Below, in pieces: positions 9,746-17,758 of a DNA stretch of 64,000 nt. The notes below the pieces were generated by a model, which ran no database searches, was not told the origin of the DNA, and was given only the letters and a program-made list of their open reading frames with translations. The translations under genes and the position numbers were made by a program. The stretch comes from a virus. The DNA lies in the IMG/VR virus record IMGVR_UViG_3300008108_000011, positions 62,001 to 126,000 of that record; one strand, 5' to 3'. The stretch's first letter is position 1. Each line of letters begins with the position of its first letter.

Positions 9746-10260
9746 CTGAAATACTGTGTTATGATAATTTTTTTGAACAAAATGAATTCAAAAAAATACT
9801 TGAATATGTGGGCAGACCTTGTTGGGGATTTGGTCATGGAACATTTGATGAATCACATCCTCAATATAAGAATAGCATTCCTTTTTGGGGTATGAATTTA
9901 GATGGAGAAGAGTATTTTACTAATTTTCTTCTAAATAAGATACAGGATAAAACTCAAACGAGATTTAAACTGCTGACAGTGTATGCTAATGGGCATACTT
10001 TTGGAACAAAAGGATCGTTTCACCAAGATTGGTATGACTATAGTGGGAGAACATTTCTTTTATATGCAAATACTGATTGGAATGTAGAATGGGGTGGAAA
10101 CACGGTTTTTGATTTGGGAAACGAAGAATATCAATTCTCTGTTCCTAAACCAAATACTGCTCTTTTATTCCCTGGTGTTATACCACATTATGCAGATGCC
10201 ACTACCAGATTGTATACTGGTTTAAGAATAACAATAGCTTGGAAGTTACTTTTGGAGTAA
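9742..10260 (+). CDS. 2OG-Fe(II) oxygenase
   Basis: 172 residues. The core motifs are FHQDWYD (H94, D96), WGGNTVFDL, a distal histidine in PGVIPHYADA (H149), and arginines in TTRLYTGLRITIAWK (R156 or R162) for 2-oxoglutarate. Sequence similarity to the two other nearby oxygenases is low, so they are not recent duplicates. The ATGA overlap with the upstream gene suggests co-expression. No substrate can be inferred from the sequence. Confidence 0.85.
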   Translation: MTEILCYDNFFEQNEFKKILEYVGRPCWGFGHGTFDESHPQYKNSIPFWGMNLDGEEYFTNFLLNKIQDKTQTRFKLLTVYANGHTFGTKGSFHQDWYDYSGRTFLLYANTDWNVEWGGNTVFDLGNEEYQFSVPKPNTALLFPGVIPHYADATTRLYTGLRITIAWKLLLE

Positions 10261-10261
10261 A

Positions 10262-10603
10262 ATGAAACAGGATTACGAAGTATTATACTTTCAAAATTTC
10301 ATAGAAGAATCTGTAAAATCTTTAGGTAAACCTGCAATTTACCTCAGATCTTATGGGTGGAACAACAGCACAGACATTCAGAAAATCAATGATTCAATGG
10401 ATGTTTATAGATCCATGCTTCCAGTTGACATGTTTAATGCACTTCATGATTCTGAATTTGTTTTTCTTTTACTAGAAGATATGGAGGAAGCAATTCAATT
10501 TTGTGAAGATACATTTCCAAAAGATCAAGCAAGTTGTGAGAAAGAATTTTATATTCATTGCTCGATAATCAACGAGCAGGGTCAAACGATATATTCAAAT
10601 TAA
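10262..10603 (+). CDS. Hypothetical protein (113 aa)
   Basis: Acidic, probably alpha/beta protein with no motif I recognise; the C-terminal half contains a hydrophobic strand and acidic helix (FVFLLLEDMEEAIQFCEDTF). It starts one base after the oxygenase stop and is followed one base after its own stop by the next gene, so it belongs to the late fibre-oxygenase operon. Confidence 0.7.
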   Translation: MKQDYEVLYFQNFIEESVKSLGKPAIYLRSYGWNNSTDIQKINDSMDVYRSMLPVDMFNALHDSEFVFLLLEDMEEAIQFCEDTFPKDQASCEKEFYIHCSIINEQGQTIYSN

Positions 10604-10604
10604 T

Positions 10605-11483
10605 ATGTTTTCAGCAGAATTCACTACTTTTCACAAGTATAATTTGAGAACAAAAGAGAAAGTATCTACGGTTTCTATTATGCCGTATGATTACACTTCT
10701 TTGTATGACCCTCAGTATCTACCAGAATTGTCTGAAAAATCTTTTGATGTATTGAAGTCTTATTGTGCATATAGATTTCTTCATACAGCCTATCCTTTGT
10801 ATGATGATGCAAAATTAGTTAAAATTGAACACTGTGATGATAATATATTAAAATATGAAATAGTAAATTCTTTTCCTTACCATTTAATTTATACTGATAC
10901 TAGAAATTGGAATCATTTTGTTTCTAGTATTCAGTGTGAAGAAATGAGATCATGTAAAAAATACATTGACAGAATGACTGACATAACTGATATTGGTGTC
11001 ACTTATTTAACATCGGTAGAATATGATGAAAATTGTAATTTTTCTTATGTGAATATATTTGATTCTGATTACAATTTAGTCGGATACGATGATAATATAT
11101 CACTTCATTCGATGAATAATTATTGCAAATCTTTTGGTGGAACTAACTTGAAACCAGTGGGAGTGATTGGTTTTTCTCCATCTGGTAATATAAAATTTAA
11201 TCTTAAACTTAATTACTATGATGGTGTCTATAGGTATGAAAAACTGTCACCCCTTCCTTCTAAAATAGAAAATACTAGTAAGTCTTCGCAAAGAGAACAA
11301 CAAATCAGTCAAATGGTTGCACATGGATTATTGGAACCAGAAGATCTTGATTTTATAGATTCTATTTCTACGGATGAAACACGCTGCGATTTCGAATATT
11401 TCCTGAACGAAGATGGTTCTATAAAAGAAATTTATGTATACAACTGCGTTGTATATGAATTTAAAAACCTTTTGGGGGCTTGA
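10605..11483 (+). CDS. Hypothetical protein (292 aa), last gene of the late block
   Basis: Rich in Tyr, Asp and Asn with repeated short beta patterns (VEYDENCNFSYVN, LNEDGSIKEIYVYN). No family recognised. Codon usage is AT-rich like its neighbours upstream and unlike the gene downstream. Its final codons overlap the -35 box of the promoter that opens the early gene block, so this is the boundary between two expression classes. Confidence 0.75.
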   Translation: MFSAEFTTFHKYNLRTKEKVSTVSIMPYDYTSLYDPQYLPELSEKSFDVLKSYCAYRFLHTAYPLYDDAKLVKIEHCDDNILKYEIVNSFPYHLIYTDTRNWNHFVSSIQCEEMRSCKKYIDRMTDITDIGVTYLTSVEYDENCNFSYVNIFDSDYNLVGYDDNISLHSMNNYCKSFGGTNLKPVGVIGFSPSGNIKFNLKLNYYDGVYRYEKLSPLPSKIENTSKSSQREQQISQMVAHGLLEPEDLDFIDSISTDETRCDFEYFLNEDGSIKEIYVYNCVVYEFKNLLGA

Positions 11484-11509
11484 CAAGCGGTTGACATCCG
11501 TGCTACAGT
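11480..11509 (+). promoter_or_regulatory. Sigma-70-type promoter
   Basis: -35 TTGACA at 11480-11485, an 18-bp spacer, -10 TACAGT at 11504-11509, then a 24-nt leader to the ATG at 11534. It marks the start of the early-type block. Confidence 0.65.
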
Positions 11510-11533
11510 AGCAGAGCACTGAACAAGACACCC

Positions 11534-11767
11534 ATGAAAGGCATCATCGATTACGGTGACGACGGCGTAGTTCCGATGATTGATTCGGATGACGTTGAGA
11601 ATGTCGTAGAAACCATTCTTGAGTATGTAGAGAATCGCTTTGAACTTCTTCACAAAGAAGGAGGTCGTGATCGTGACATCTTTGCTCTCGTTGAAGAGTT
11701 CCAAGAGTGGGGAGCTGCTGAGCAAGGCGACGAAATTTCTTACTTTACTTGCCCTACTTTTGGTTGA
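11534..11767 (+). CDS. Hypothetical acidic protein (77 aa)
   Basis: Very acidic small protein; the middle is a likely helix (VENVVETILEYVENRFELLH). First gene behind the 11480 promoter and 5 bp before the next gene. Small, acidic early proteins of phages often bind host factors or mimic DNA, but nothing here identifies a target. Confidence 0.7.
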   Translation: MKGIIDYGDDGVVPMIDSDDVENVVETILEYVENRFELLHKEGGRDRDIFALVEEFQEWGAAEQGDEISYFTCPTFG

Positions 11768-11772
11768 TTATC

Positions 11773-12258
11773 ATGCTTTGGAACATTGACGCTCAAAAAG
11801 TTGCTGACGGTTACGGTATTAGTCTGGATGATTTTATTGACACCGTAAACGGTAGCGGCACATCACCAATTACAGAAGTAGCAGTTGCTAACATTCTTGG
11901 TGGTCAACGTGTCGTTGGTAAACAACTTCCTTACGATGTGATTGCCAAGGAACGTATTAATCAATTGGTAGAAGTTCGTAATATTTGCAAGACACAATAT
12001 GTTTATTTTTCGCCCTCTACCGCTACTGGTAAAGGTCGTTTTTACGATGAAAATGACTACCAAAAGAAATTGAGTTCGATTGATTCTTATGTCTTCTGTG
12101 ATCTTCGTGCTCGCTTCACTGAACCTCCTAAGTTCTATGAAATTCCAGTTGACAAAGTAGTAGAATTGACGGATAATGGAACAATCAAAGATGGTAAAGT
12201 AACGGTCAAGCAATTCTTTGATCTCTTCCCCTACGAACAATACGCTCTCAAACCCTGA
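11773..12258 (+). CDS. Unknown protein preceding the methyltransferase; possible nuclease-like fold
   Basis: 161 residues from the ATG at 11773 (an earlier in-frame ATG at 11749 lies inside the upstream gene). The gene ends 1 bp before the methyltransferase start, so the two are coupled. Residues 64-130 show an order seen in some type II restriction enzymes: a strand with VEVR, a loop TGKGRF, DYQKKLSSIDSYVFCDL, then PPKFYEIPVDKVVEL. A PD-(D/E)xK nuclease would need E67 plus an upstream acidic residue; I see EVR rather than the usual E-x-K. The idea is tentative. It could equally be a specificity or regulatory partner. Confidence 0.6.
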   Translation: MLWNIDAQKVADGYGISLDDFIDTVNGSGTSPITEVAVANILGGQRVVGKQLPYDVIAKERINQLVEVRNICKTQYVYFSPSTATGKGRFYDENDYQKKLSSIDSYVFCDLRARFTEPPKFYEIPVDKVVELTDNGTIKDGKVTVKQFFDLFPYEQYALKP

Positions 12259-12259
12259 T

Positions 12260-13201
12260 ATGAAAACAAACATCATTCACGTTGGAGACAACATCACCAA
12301 TCTGAAGAATCTTCCTGATTCTTCTGTGGATTTGTGTGTCACTTCGCCACCTTATTATAACCTGCGTGACTATCAGAATGCAGGTCAAATTGGTGTGGAA
12401 AATACTGTGAGTGAGTATGTAGAGAATCTTTGCAAAGTATTTGATGAGATCTATCGTGTATTGAAACCGACTGGATCGTGTTGGGTCAATATTGCTGATA
12501 CATACGATAAGAAGCGTTTGCTTCAGGTTCCTAGTCGTTTTGAGATTGCCATGTGTGATCGTGGATGGCAGCTCAGAAATGAAATTATTTGGAACAAACC
12601 TAATCCACAACCAATCTCTTCGAAGGATCGTTTCTGGTCTAATCATGAGAAGTTCTTTTGGTTTGTGAAGGATGTGAAAAAATACTATTTTGATCGAGAT
12701 CCTATTCTTGTGCCACAAGCAGAGATTAGTATTCGACGCATGTTCTCTAAGAACAATGTAGATAAGCGTAAGGATGCTAATGCATCTGAAAAGGAAGGAT
12801 TTGCGATTTCATCCGTGAGTCAGGATAAGCATTATGCCCGTATGCGAGAAGAGATGGGTATCTCCAAAGATTTTGATTATGAGGCATTGATTGCTGCTGG
12901 CAAGTGCCCCATGCGACCAGAATTCAGCGTCTGGGAGGTCGCTAGCACCACCTACAAGGGCGCTCACTTCGCTGTCTACCCTCCCGATCTGATCGCCAAA
13001 CCTGTTCTCTCGTGCTGCCCCTTAGACGGCGTTGTGGTCGATCCTTTTATGGGGTCTGGAACCACGGGTGAAGTGGCAAAAGCAAATCAGCGTAAGTATA
13101 TTGGGTTTGAACTGAATCCAGAATATGCTAAACTGGCGGAGCAACGTATCGCGTCGGTCTCGGGGGCTTCTCTGGGGAAATTCCTTGACACGGTTGCCTG
13201 A
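12260..13201 (+). CDS. DNA methyltransferase (N4-cytosine or N6-adenine, class beta)
   Basis: 313 residues from the ATG at 12260; an upstream in-frame ATG at 12218 would overlap the preceding gene by 41 bp. The catalytic motif IV comes first (TSPPYYNLRDY, residues 28-38) and the AdoMet-binding motif I last (DPFMGSGTTG, residues 261-270), the order of class beta enzymes. The SPPY form is usual in N4-cytosine enzymes but also occurs in N6-adenine ones. A variable region (residues ~155-230) could be the target-recognition part. In a phage such an enzyme typically protects genome DNA from host restriction. Target sequence cannot be read from the protein. Confidence 0.92.
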   Translation: MKTNIIHVGDNITNLKNLPDSSVDLCVTSPPYYNLRDYQNAGQIGVENTVSEYVENLCKVFDEIYRVLKPTGSCWVNIADTYDKKRLLQVPSRFEIAMCDRGWQLRNEIIWNKPNPQPISSKDRFWSNHEKFFWFVKDVKKYYFDRDPILVPQAEISIRRMFSKNNVDKRKDANASEKEGFAISSVSQDKHYARMREEMGISKDFDYEALIAAGKCPMRPEFSVWEVASTTYKGAHFAVYPPDLIAKPVLSCCPLDGVVVDPFMGSGTTGEVAKANQRKYIGFELNPEYAKLAEQRIASVSGASLGKFLDTVA

Positions 13202-13213
13202 AACCTATATAAT
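13185..13213 (+). promoter_or_regulatory. Sigma-70-type promoter
   Basis: -35 TTGACA (13185-13190) inside the end of the methyltransferase gene, exact 17-bp spacer, consensus -10 TATAAT (13208-13213), 20 nt to the ATG at 13234. The leader GGAAACGCGACGG resembles the other early leaders. It probably drives the whole 13.2-18.7 kb cluster. Confidence 0.8.
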
Positions 13214-13233
13214 GGTGGAAACGCGACGGATCG

Positions 13234-13359
13234 ATGACCACGCCCAACTGGCAGCACCACTCTAAGAAAGAGCAGAAGCGCACCCTGAAACCACAGGCGA
13301 TGCGTCAAGCAAAAGCTCGCAAGCAAGCACTTAAGCGTCAACTGGAGGTAATCAAATGA
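13234..13359 (+). CDS. Small basic protein (41 aa)
   Basis: Short frame of 41 codons rich in Lys, Arg and Gln, helical in appearance (MRQAKARKQALKRQLEVIK). Support: it sits directly behind a consensus promoter, and its stop overlaps the next ATG in the ATGA style used by its neighbours. The preceding gene and promoter leave no alternative first gene. A nucleic-acid-binding role is possible from the charge only. Confidence 0.6.
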   Translation: MTTPNWQHHSKKEQKRTLKPQAMRQAKARKQALKRQLEVIK

Positions 13360-13541
13360 CTCATTATGATCAACTGATTGATTCTATCATTGATGAAATT
13401 TATTATGTGTGGACAGAATGCTCCAGTTGGAATGAAGATGATCAAGAAACTGCAAAAGAAGCAGCACACCGTATTCTTCAACACGTAGAAGAGTTTCAAT
13501 CTGTTCGCACTAAACTTGGACAATGGAGAGCAAGTGACTAA
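13356..13541 (+). CDS. Hypothetical protein (61 aa)
   Basis: Acidic helical protein (AAHRILQHVEEFQSVRTKL). Preceded by GGAGG at a good distance from the ATG and coupled to both neighbours (ATGA upstream, TAATG downstream). No known family. Confidence 0.7.
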   Translation: MTHYDQLIDSIIDEIYYVWTECSSWNEDDQETAKEAAHRILQHVEEFQSVRTKLGQWRASD

Positions 13542-13747
13542 TGGCATTATCTAAACAAGTAGAAGAATCACTAGACGAAGCACAATCATCATTGCGTAAT
13601 GCACTTGCATATGCAGCACGAAATGAACGTGCTGTAGTTAATCAAGGTATTGCAGATTTGATGTGTAGCATTGAAAAACTAAAATCTGTAGACCAACTGT
13701 TTGATACCCTTGATAAGTGGAAAGATGAGTCTTCTAAAAATCAATAA
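13541..13747 (+). CDS. Hypothetical helical protein (68 aa)
   Basis: Entirely helical in appearance, with heptad-like spacing (VEESLDEAQSSLRNALAYAA). Its ATG overlaps the previous stop and its end overlaps the next gene by 23 bp. Function unknown. Confidence 0.65.
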   Translation: MALSKQVEESLDEAQSSLRNALAYAARNERAVVNQGIADLMCSIEKLKSVDQLFDTLDKWKDESSKNQ

Positions 13748-13934
13748 ATCATCTCTGGTCGAAGAACCAGTAAAAACGACACCAGAAAATGTTAGGGAAG
13801 CAAACGAAGGATTGTTTCATGCTAAAATGACACTTCCTGCTGCAGCAAAGCATTGTGGTATGACTAAAAAAGAGATGAAACTTACATTTTTTGAATATTT
13901 GAAGTATCATCCTCCTACTTATGAACTATCGTGA
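13725..13934 (+). CDS. Small HTH-like protein (69 aa)
   Basis: Start taken at ATG 13725 rather than the alternative start at 13701, because the frame becomes protein-like only from there. The C-terminal half contains a helix-turn-helix-like pattern: MTLPAAAKHCGMTKKEMK followed by a third helix. Its stop overlaps the carbamoyltransferase C-terminal gene by 14 bp. A DNA-binding role is possible; confidence in that is low. Confidence 0.6.
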   Translation: MSLLKINKSSLVEEPVKTTPENVREANEGLFHAKMTLPAAAKHCGMTKKEMKLTFFEYLKYHPPTYELS

Positions 13935-14457
13935 AGTAGCAGAACTAATAGCAAATCAAAATATCGTTGCTATTTTTCAAGGAAAGTGTGAAGCTGGTCC
14001 TAGAGCATTAGGAAATAGATCTATTTTATATGATCCCAGAGATCCTAATGCTCAGAAAAGAATCAATAGAATAAAAAAGAGAGAATGGTATCGACCTTTT
14101 GCCGCTACCGTTCTCTTTGAGTATGCACATGAATGGTTTGAAATGTATTCTTTACAGGATTCCAAATTCATGATGTATGCTACAAAAGCAAAACAACATG
14201 TTATTGATCTTATTCCAGGAGTTCTACATGTAGACAATACTTGTAGAATACAAACGATCACAGAAGAAGAAAATTATCATTATTATCACATTATACAGCA
14301 ATTTTATAATATAACCAATATTCCATTATTATTTAATACTTCTTTTAATTTAGCTGGAGAAGTGATAGTATATACTGAAGAAGACGCTATTTCTACTCTT
14401 GAAAGATCAGAAATAGATTATGTCTATTTTCCAGAAAAGTCATTATGTATATCTTAG
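13921..14457 (+). CDS. Carbamoyltransferase, C-terminal domain as a separate gene
   Basis: 178 residues matching the C-terminal (YrdC-like) domain of the NodU/CmcH/TobZ carbamoyltransferases: CEAGPRALGNRSILYDPRDP (the family signature), RINRIKKREWYRPFAATV, VDNTCRIQTI, and PLLFNTSFNLAGEVIV near the end. In TobZ this domain makes carbamoyl-adenylate from carbamoyl phosphate and ATP. The usual protein is a single chain of about 550-600 residues with this part at the C-terminus. Here it is encoded first, as its own gene, overlapping by 13 bp the gene for the N-terminal domain. Both halves look intact, so a two-subunit enzyme is likely. Confidence 0.88.
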   Translation: MNYREVAELIANQNIVAIFQGKCEAGPRALGNRSILYDPRDPNAQKRINRIKKREWYRPFAATVLFEYAHEWFEMYSLQDSKFMMYATKAKQHVIDLIPGVLHVDNTCRIQTITEEENYHYYHIIQQFYNITNIPLLFNTSFNLAGEVIVYTEEDAISTLERSEIDYVYFPEKSLCIS

Positions 14458-15434
14458 CAGTAAATATATCACATCATGCGTCAGTTTGTTTATTGCATGA
14501 TGGTGATATTATTTTCTTCTTAGAAGAAGAACGTGTTTCTAAGATAAAACACCATCCTGTTGGGGTATCACATAATTTAAAATGCTTAGAACTAATTCCT
14601 GTGAAGCATGTAGATTATTTGGTAATATGCTCAGCTTCAAAAGATAATTATATTCACAACTCTTCTGTGGTAAAACAGATATTAAATTTTCCACATTCAA
14701 ATTACGTTGAATATTCAGATCATCATCTATTTCATGCAGCAAGTGCTTTTTATAATTCTGGATTTGATGATGCTGTTTGTTTAGTTGTTGATGGTGGTGG
14801 ATGGGAAATAAAAAAATTCTATTCAGAAATAGAAAGTTTATATAGTTGTTCATATAACAATTTTGAACCATTGTATAAGCATTATTCCACTAAAAATATA
14901 ACAACCAATCATTCTTATTTGTATAAAAACGCATATATGTCTGATAGTTTAGGATCTGGTAATTTATTTCGTAGATTTACAAAACTTTTAGGTCTCGGAT
15001 ATGAATCTGGTAAACTTATGGGTATGTCTACTTATGGTTCCAATGCATATGCAGATGATTGGTTTTATTATGATGATACTATTTGTTTGTGGAGAACAAA
15101 CAATAGTATAATCAATCAAAAATTTATTAAAAAATATAGTTCGTTTACATCGAAAGCAAATTTAGCACATAAGATTCAACTTGAAACAAAATATCATACT
15201 ATAAAACTTTTAGAGAAAGCTTTTTTACATAATGATAAAGTTGTTTTGTCTGGTGGTTATTTTCAAAATTGCGTAAACAACTACGAATATGTAAAATATT
15301 TTCCATCTAAACAATTTTTTATTGATCCGATTTGTCATGATGGTGGAACTTCCATTGGCGCAGCAAAATATTTGTGGCATCACTTGACAAATGACAAAAC
15401 CTCTCGTAAACTAAAAACTCTTTATTTGGGATGA
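14445..15434 (+). CDS. Carbamoyltransferase, N-terminal (Kae1-like) domain as a separate gene
   Basis: 329 residues. Family marks: opening strand MYILAVNISHHASVCLLHDG, EEERVSKIKHH, the second His pair (DHHLFHAASAFYNSGF), the nucleotide-site glycines VVDGGGWE, KLMGMSTYG, VVLSGGYFQNCVNN and CHDGGTSIGAAKY. The Kae1-like domain transfers the carbamoyl group from carbamoyl-adenylate to a hydroxyl, often on a sugar or nodulation factor. It ends where the C-terminal domain would normally start; that domain is the preceding gene. Metal-binding histidines appear present, so activity is plausible. Substrate unknown; glycan or nucleoside modification are options. Confidence 0.88.
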   Translation: MYILAVNISHHASVCLLHDGDIIFFLEEERVSKIKHHPVGVSHNLKCLELIPVKHVDYLVICSASKDNYIHNSSVVKQILNFPHSNYVEYSDHHLFHAASAFYNSGFDDAVCLVVDGGGWEIKKFYSEIESLYSCSYNNFEPLYKHYSTKNITTNHSYLYKNAYMSDSLGSGNLFRRFTKLLGLGYESGKLMGMSTYGSNAYADDWFYYDDTICLWRTNNSIINQKFIKKYSSFTSKANLAHKIQLETKYHTIKLLEKAFLHNDKVVLSGGYFQNCVNNYEYVKYFPSKQFFIDPICHDGGTSIGAAKYLWHHLTNDKTSRKLKTLYLG

Positions 15435-15886
15435 TAGACTACGGTAACGAAAAACTCAATCAAATATTTCAAGATACATGGCCAAACTTAGGATGGGCAA
15501 AAAAAGACATGGATATCAAATTTGCTGGTAATTACCCAGGACCACTATATGCACCTCACCCTGATATTAAGAAAATGACACACGAAGAAATGCTTGAAGA
15601 AGCAGAGCGTCGTGAGAAGAGCAATCGTGTTCTTCAACGATATAATGACTATTACAACATGGAATGTGCTGGTTTACCTCACGGAACGCCAATCACACCA
15701 GAGCATCAACAAATTATTACTCTACAATCTATGATTGATGCTATTCGTTGTGAGTATCTTAATCGTGAATATAATGACATTGCCATTTCTGATATTGAAG
15801 ATTTGATTCAACGACTTGATGAGCAGGCAACAGCATTTCTTAAAAGAGTGAAAGAGTTTAAAGATAGTGCGGATGGTGTAGCATGA
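15431..15886 (+). CDS. Hypothetical protein (151 aa)
   Basis: N-terminal ~50 residues are Pro/Gly/Asn-rich; the rest is helical and acidic (MTHEEMLEEAERREKSNR; IEDLIQRLDEQATAFLKRVK). Coupled by ATGA to both neighbours. Codon use shifts here from the very AT-rich carbamoyltransferase genes to the more balanced style of the small-gene cluster. No family recognised. Confidence 0.7.
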   Translation: MIDYGNEKLNQIFQDTWPNLGWAKKDMDIKFAGNYPGPLYAPHPDIKKMTHEEMLEEAERREKSNRVLQRYNDYYNMECAGLPHGTPITPEHQQIITLQSMIDAIRCEYLNREYNDIAISDIEDLIQRLDEQATAFLKRVKEFKDSADGVA

Positions 15887-16065
15887 GTAGATTCACTAAA
15901 AATCCAGACGAGATTGTGCTGGAAGATATTAAAATGTTTCATTATGAAACGATGGAGGAAGGTCGTGCTGTGTGGATTGGCATCTATACTAACGACGGTA
16001 AAATCTACCACATGAATATCGGTGGTGACAATCTTTATGTGAATTATTCCGATGAGACTTGTTAA
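15883..16065 (+). CDS. Hypothetical protein (60 aa)
   Basis: Small beta-rich protein (AVWIGIYTNDGKIYHMNIGG). ATGA-coupled to the gene before and overlapping the gene after by 14 bp. Function unknown. Confidence 0.65.
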   Translation: MSRFTKNPDEIVLEDIKMFHYETMEEGRAVWIGIYTNDGKIYHMNIGGDNLYVNYSDETC

Positions 16066-16252
16066 ACAAACACAGTGGGAAGATTTCCTTGAGGGATATC
16101 ACAACTTCATGTATGCTTGGGATAGCTATGACACCCCAGAATTCTGGGAAGCATTGTGCTATGGATGGTATGACGAATATATCTATCCATACGATGATCC
16201 ATTTGTTATACACATCCCTTCACCACAGCGTAAACTGAGGTTAGCAGAATGA
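16052..16252 (+). CDS. Hypothetical protein (66 aa)
   Basis: Aromatic-rich small protein (WDSYDTPEFWEALCYGWYDE). ATG lies inside the end of the upstream gene and its stop overlaps the next start. No motif recognised. Confidence 0.65.
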   Translation: MRLVKQTQWEDFLEGYHNFMYAWDSYDTPEFWEALCYGWYDEYIYPYDDPFVIHIPSPQRKLRLAE

Positions 16253-16527
16253 AACTCTTTGATTACTACCACTACGAAGATTACGGGCACGAATGGTATT
16301 TCCAACTGCTTGGGTGGTATCCACATTTCGCATTGATGGATGTTGTTATTCAGTGGGATGAGTTTCCTGCCACTGAAATATTCCCAATGCTGCTGATTAG
16401 CTTCGGTAGTCGCTCACTCACAGGATTCTCATTCCGCTGGAAGTGGTTTGAGATTCGCTGTGATTTTCTCACATCTGCACCACGCAACTATGACAAATAC
16501 CATCGTTATGGAGAATCATATCAATGA
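16249..16527 (+). CDS. Hypothetical protein (92 aa)
   Basis: Strikingly aromatic (Trp, Tyr and Phe throughout), with a strand-like core (FALMDVVIQWDEFPATEIFP). I have the impression that proteins of this kind recur in cyanophages but cannot name the family. ATGA-coupled on both sides. Confidence 0.7.
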   Translation: MKLFDYYHYEDYGHEWYFQLLGWYPHFALMDVVIQWDEFPATEIFPMLLISFGSRSLTGFSFRWKWFEIRCDFLTSAPRNYDKYHRYGESYQ

Positions 16528-17060
16528 CTAACCCACTGATTGAAAAATACGAAGAAATCTACGGCGAGAAGAAAGAGGAAGTCGTAGAAGAAAAAAATCC
16601 GCCTCTATCTATCAAAGAGATGAAAGAAAGATACACATCATCTGGCCTGCTTGGAGGTATGGGAGATGATATTCTCTCTTTTGGTGGTGCTAATAGTATT
16701 ACATCCATCCCACCTAACACCAATCCAGGATTAACTATCAATGGTGGGTCAGAAATCATGGATAGTGGAGCATTTGTCATTCCTGCTGCTACTGTAAACA
16801 ATGGTGCCATAACTATGGATGGCAGCTATATCAGACCAAACGCATTGATTAGCAATGGCACAACTGTATCAGCACATACACCAAATACATTCATGTTGCC
16901 ACAAAACACACAGATGGATAAGCATCTGTGTAAGGTGATGGATGATTTAGCAAAAGGAAAAGCAGTGTTATCTGCTATCTCAGCAGACGTTGACACATCA
17001 TTTACTGGATTCGGCGGTCAGATAAGATATACTATTGAGATTGTTGGCAGGTATCCATGA
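16524..17060 (+). CDS. Hypothetical protein (178 aa), repetitive middle
   Basis: A charged helical N-terminus (EIYGEKKEEVVEEK) is followed by a Gly/Asn/Ile-rich section (residues ~60-125) with a loose period of about 12 residues (INGGSEIMDSGAFVIPAATV), which could form a small beta-helix, and an alpha/beta C-terminus. Not recognised. Coupled by ATGA to its neighbours. Confidence 0.7.
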   Translation: MTNPLIEKYEEIYGEKKEEVVEEKNPPLSIKEMKERYTSSGLLGGMGDDILSFGGANSITSIPPNTNPGLTINGGSEIMDSGAFVIPAATVNNGAITMDGSYIRPNALISNGTTVSAHTPNTFMLPQNTQMDKHLCKVMDDLAKGKAVLSAISADVDTSFTGFGGQIRYTIEIVGRYP

Positions 17061-17197
17061 ACCCGTCTGATAAGGATAAGTTATACATCACATTATTTTT
17101 ACTAATGCTCTTCCTACTTGACATGGGCGTGGTTGCTGGTGTATTATTACATGGTAAAGCAAACTTCCCCGAACTCATCAATCATCTGCGATCATGA
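17057..17197 (+). CDS. Small single-pass membrane protein (46 aa)
   Basis: Frame of 46 codons with one clear transmembrane helix (LYITLFLLMLFLLDMGVVAG), basic/polar N-terminus and short C-terminal tail. ATG overlaps the previous stop and its own stop overlaps the next ATG, the coupling typical of this cluster. Confidence 0.65.
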   Translation: MNPSDKDKLYITLFLLMLFLLDMGVVAGVLLHGKANFPELINHLRS

Positions 17198-17409
17198 GGA
17201 AAGTCACTGTAAAACCCAAATCTAGCAAGGCAAAGAATCGTCTTGCTAACATCATGGAAGGCAATCCTGTTTGTATTGTAGAACAGGATACTGGTGGTGA
17301 GTTATTCTTAGCATCAGAGAATCGCAAATACTTTATGTGGGTTAGCACCCGCACTGGCACAAATCGTTTTGGTGACAAATCTGACGCACATTGGGAGGTG
17401 ATTGAATGA
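17194..17409 (+). CDS. Hypothetical protein (71 aa)
   Basis: Basic N-terminus (MRKVTVKPKSSKAKNRLANI) then beta-rich core (GELFLASENRKYFMWVS). The basic tail could contact nucleic acid. No family recognised; coupled to both neighbours. Confidence 0.68.
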   Translation: MRKVTVKPKSSKAKNRLANIMEGNPVCIVEQDTGGELFLASENRKYFMWVSTRTGTNRFGDKSDAHWEVIE

Positions 17410-17579
17410 ACTACCTTTGTCTTGTTGATGGTGTTGTTGAGTTTGGTAGCACCAGTTTGAGTGACTTTGCTCACTATCAACTGGTGTATGCTGAAGAGCA
17501 CCAAGGTGCTGATGTAGAGTATCTTACTCTCACTGATGAAGAGTATGCTAATCTGTTTCTTGTGGAGGATGAAGAATGA
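17406..17579 (+). CDS. Small acidic protein (57 aa)
   Basis: 57-codon frame starting at the ATG that overlaps the previous stop and ending in an overlap with the next ATG. Acidic C-terminus (LTDEEYANLFLVEDEE). Without it there would be a 160-bp hole in an otherwise gap-free chain of genes. Confidence 0.65.
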   Translation: MNYLCLVDGVVEFGSTSLSDFAHYQLVYAEEHQGADVEYLTLTDEEYANLFLVEDEE

Positions 17580-17758
17580 AACCTAAGTTCCGTGTTATTT
17601 TAGAACAAGCAATCGAAGAAGGTGTGCGTCGTGGTTGGCATCAGGCACACAAACATGTAGAGAATCCTTTACCAAGTGCCGTTATGGAGCGCATTGACGA
17701 TGCTGTAATGTCTGCAATCTACGAATACTTTACTTTTGACGAGGAAGACTACCAATGA
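17576..17758 (+). CDS. Conserved-looking cyanophage small protein (60 aa)
   Basis: Pattern FRVILEQAIEEGVRRGWHQA followed by HKHVENP and an acidic aromatic end (IYEYFTFDEED). I recall closely similar small proteins in T4-like cyanophages, always uncharacterised. Helical. Coupled to both neighbours. Confidence 0.75.
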   Translation: MKPKFRVILEQAIEEGVRRGWHQAHKHVENPLPSAVMERIDDAVMSAIYEYFTFDEEDYQ

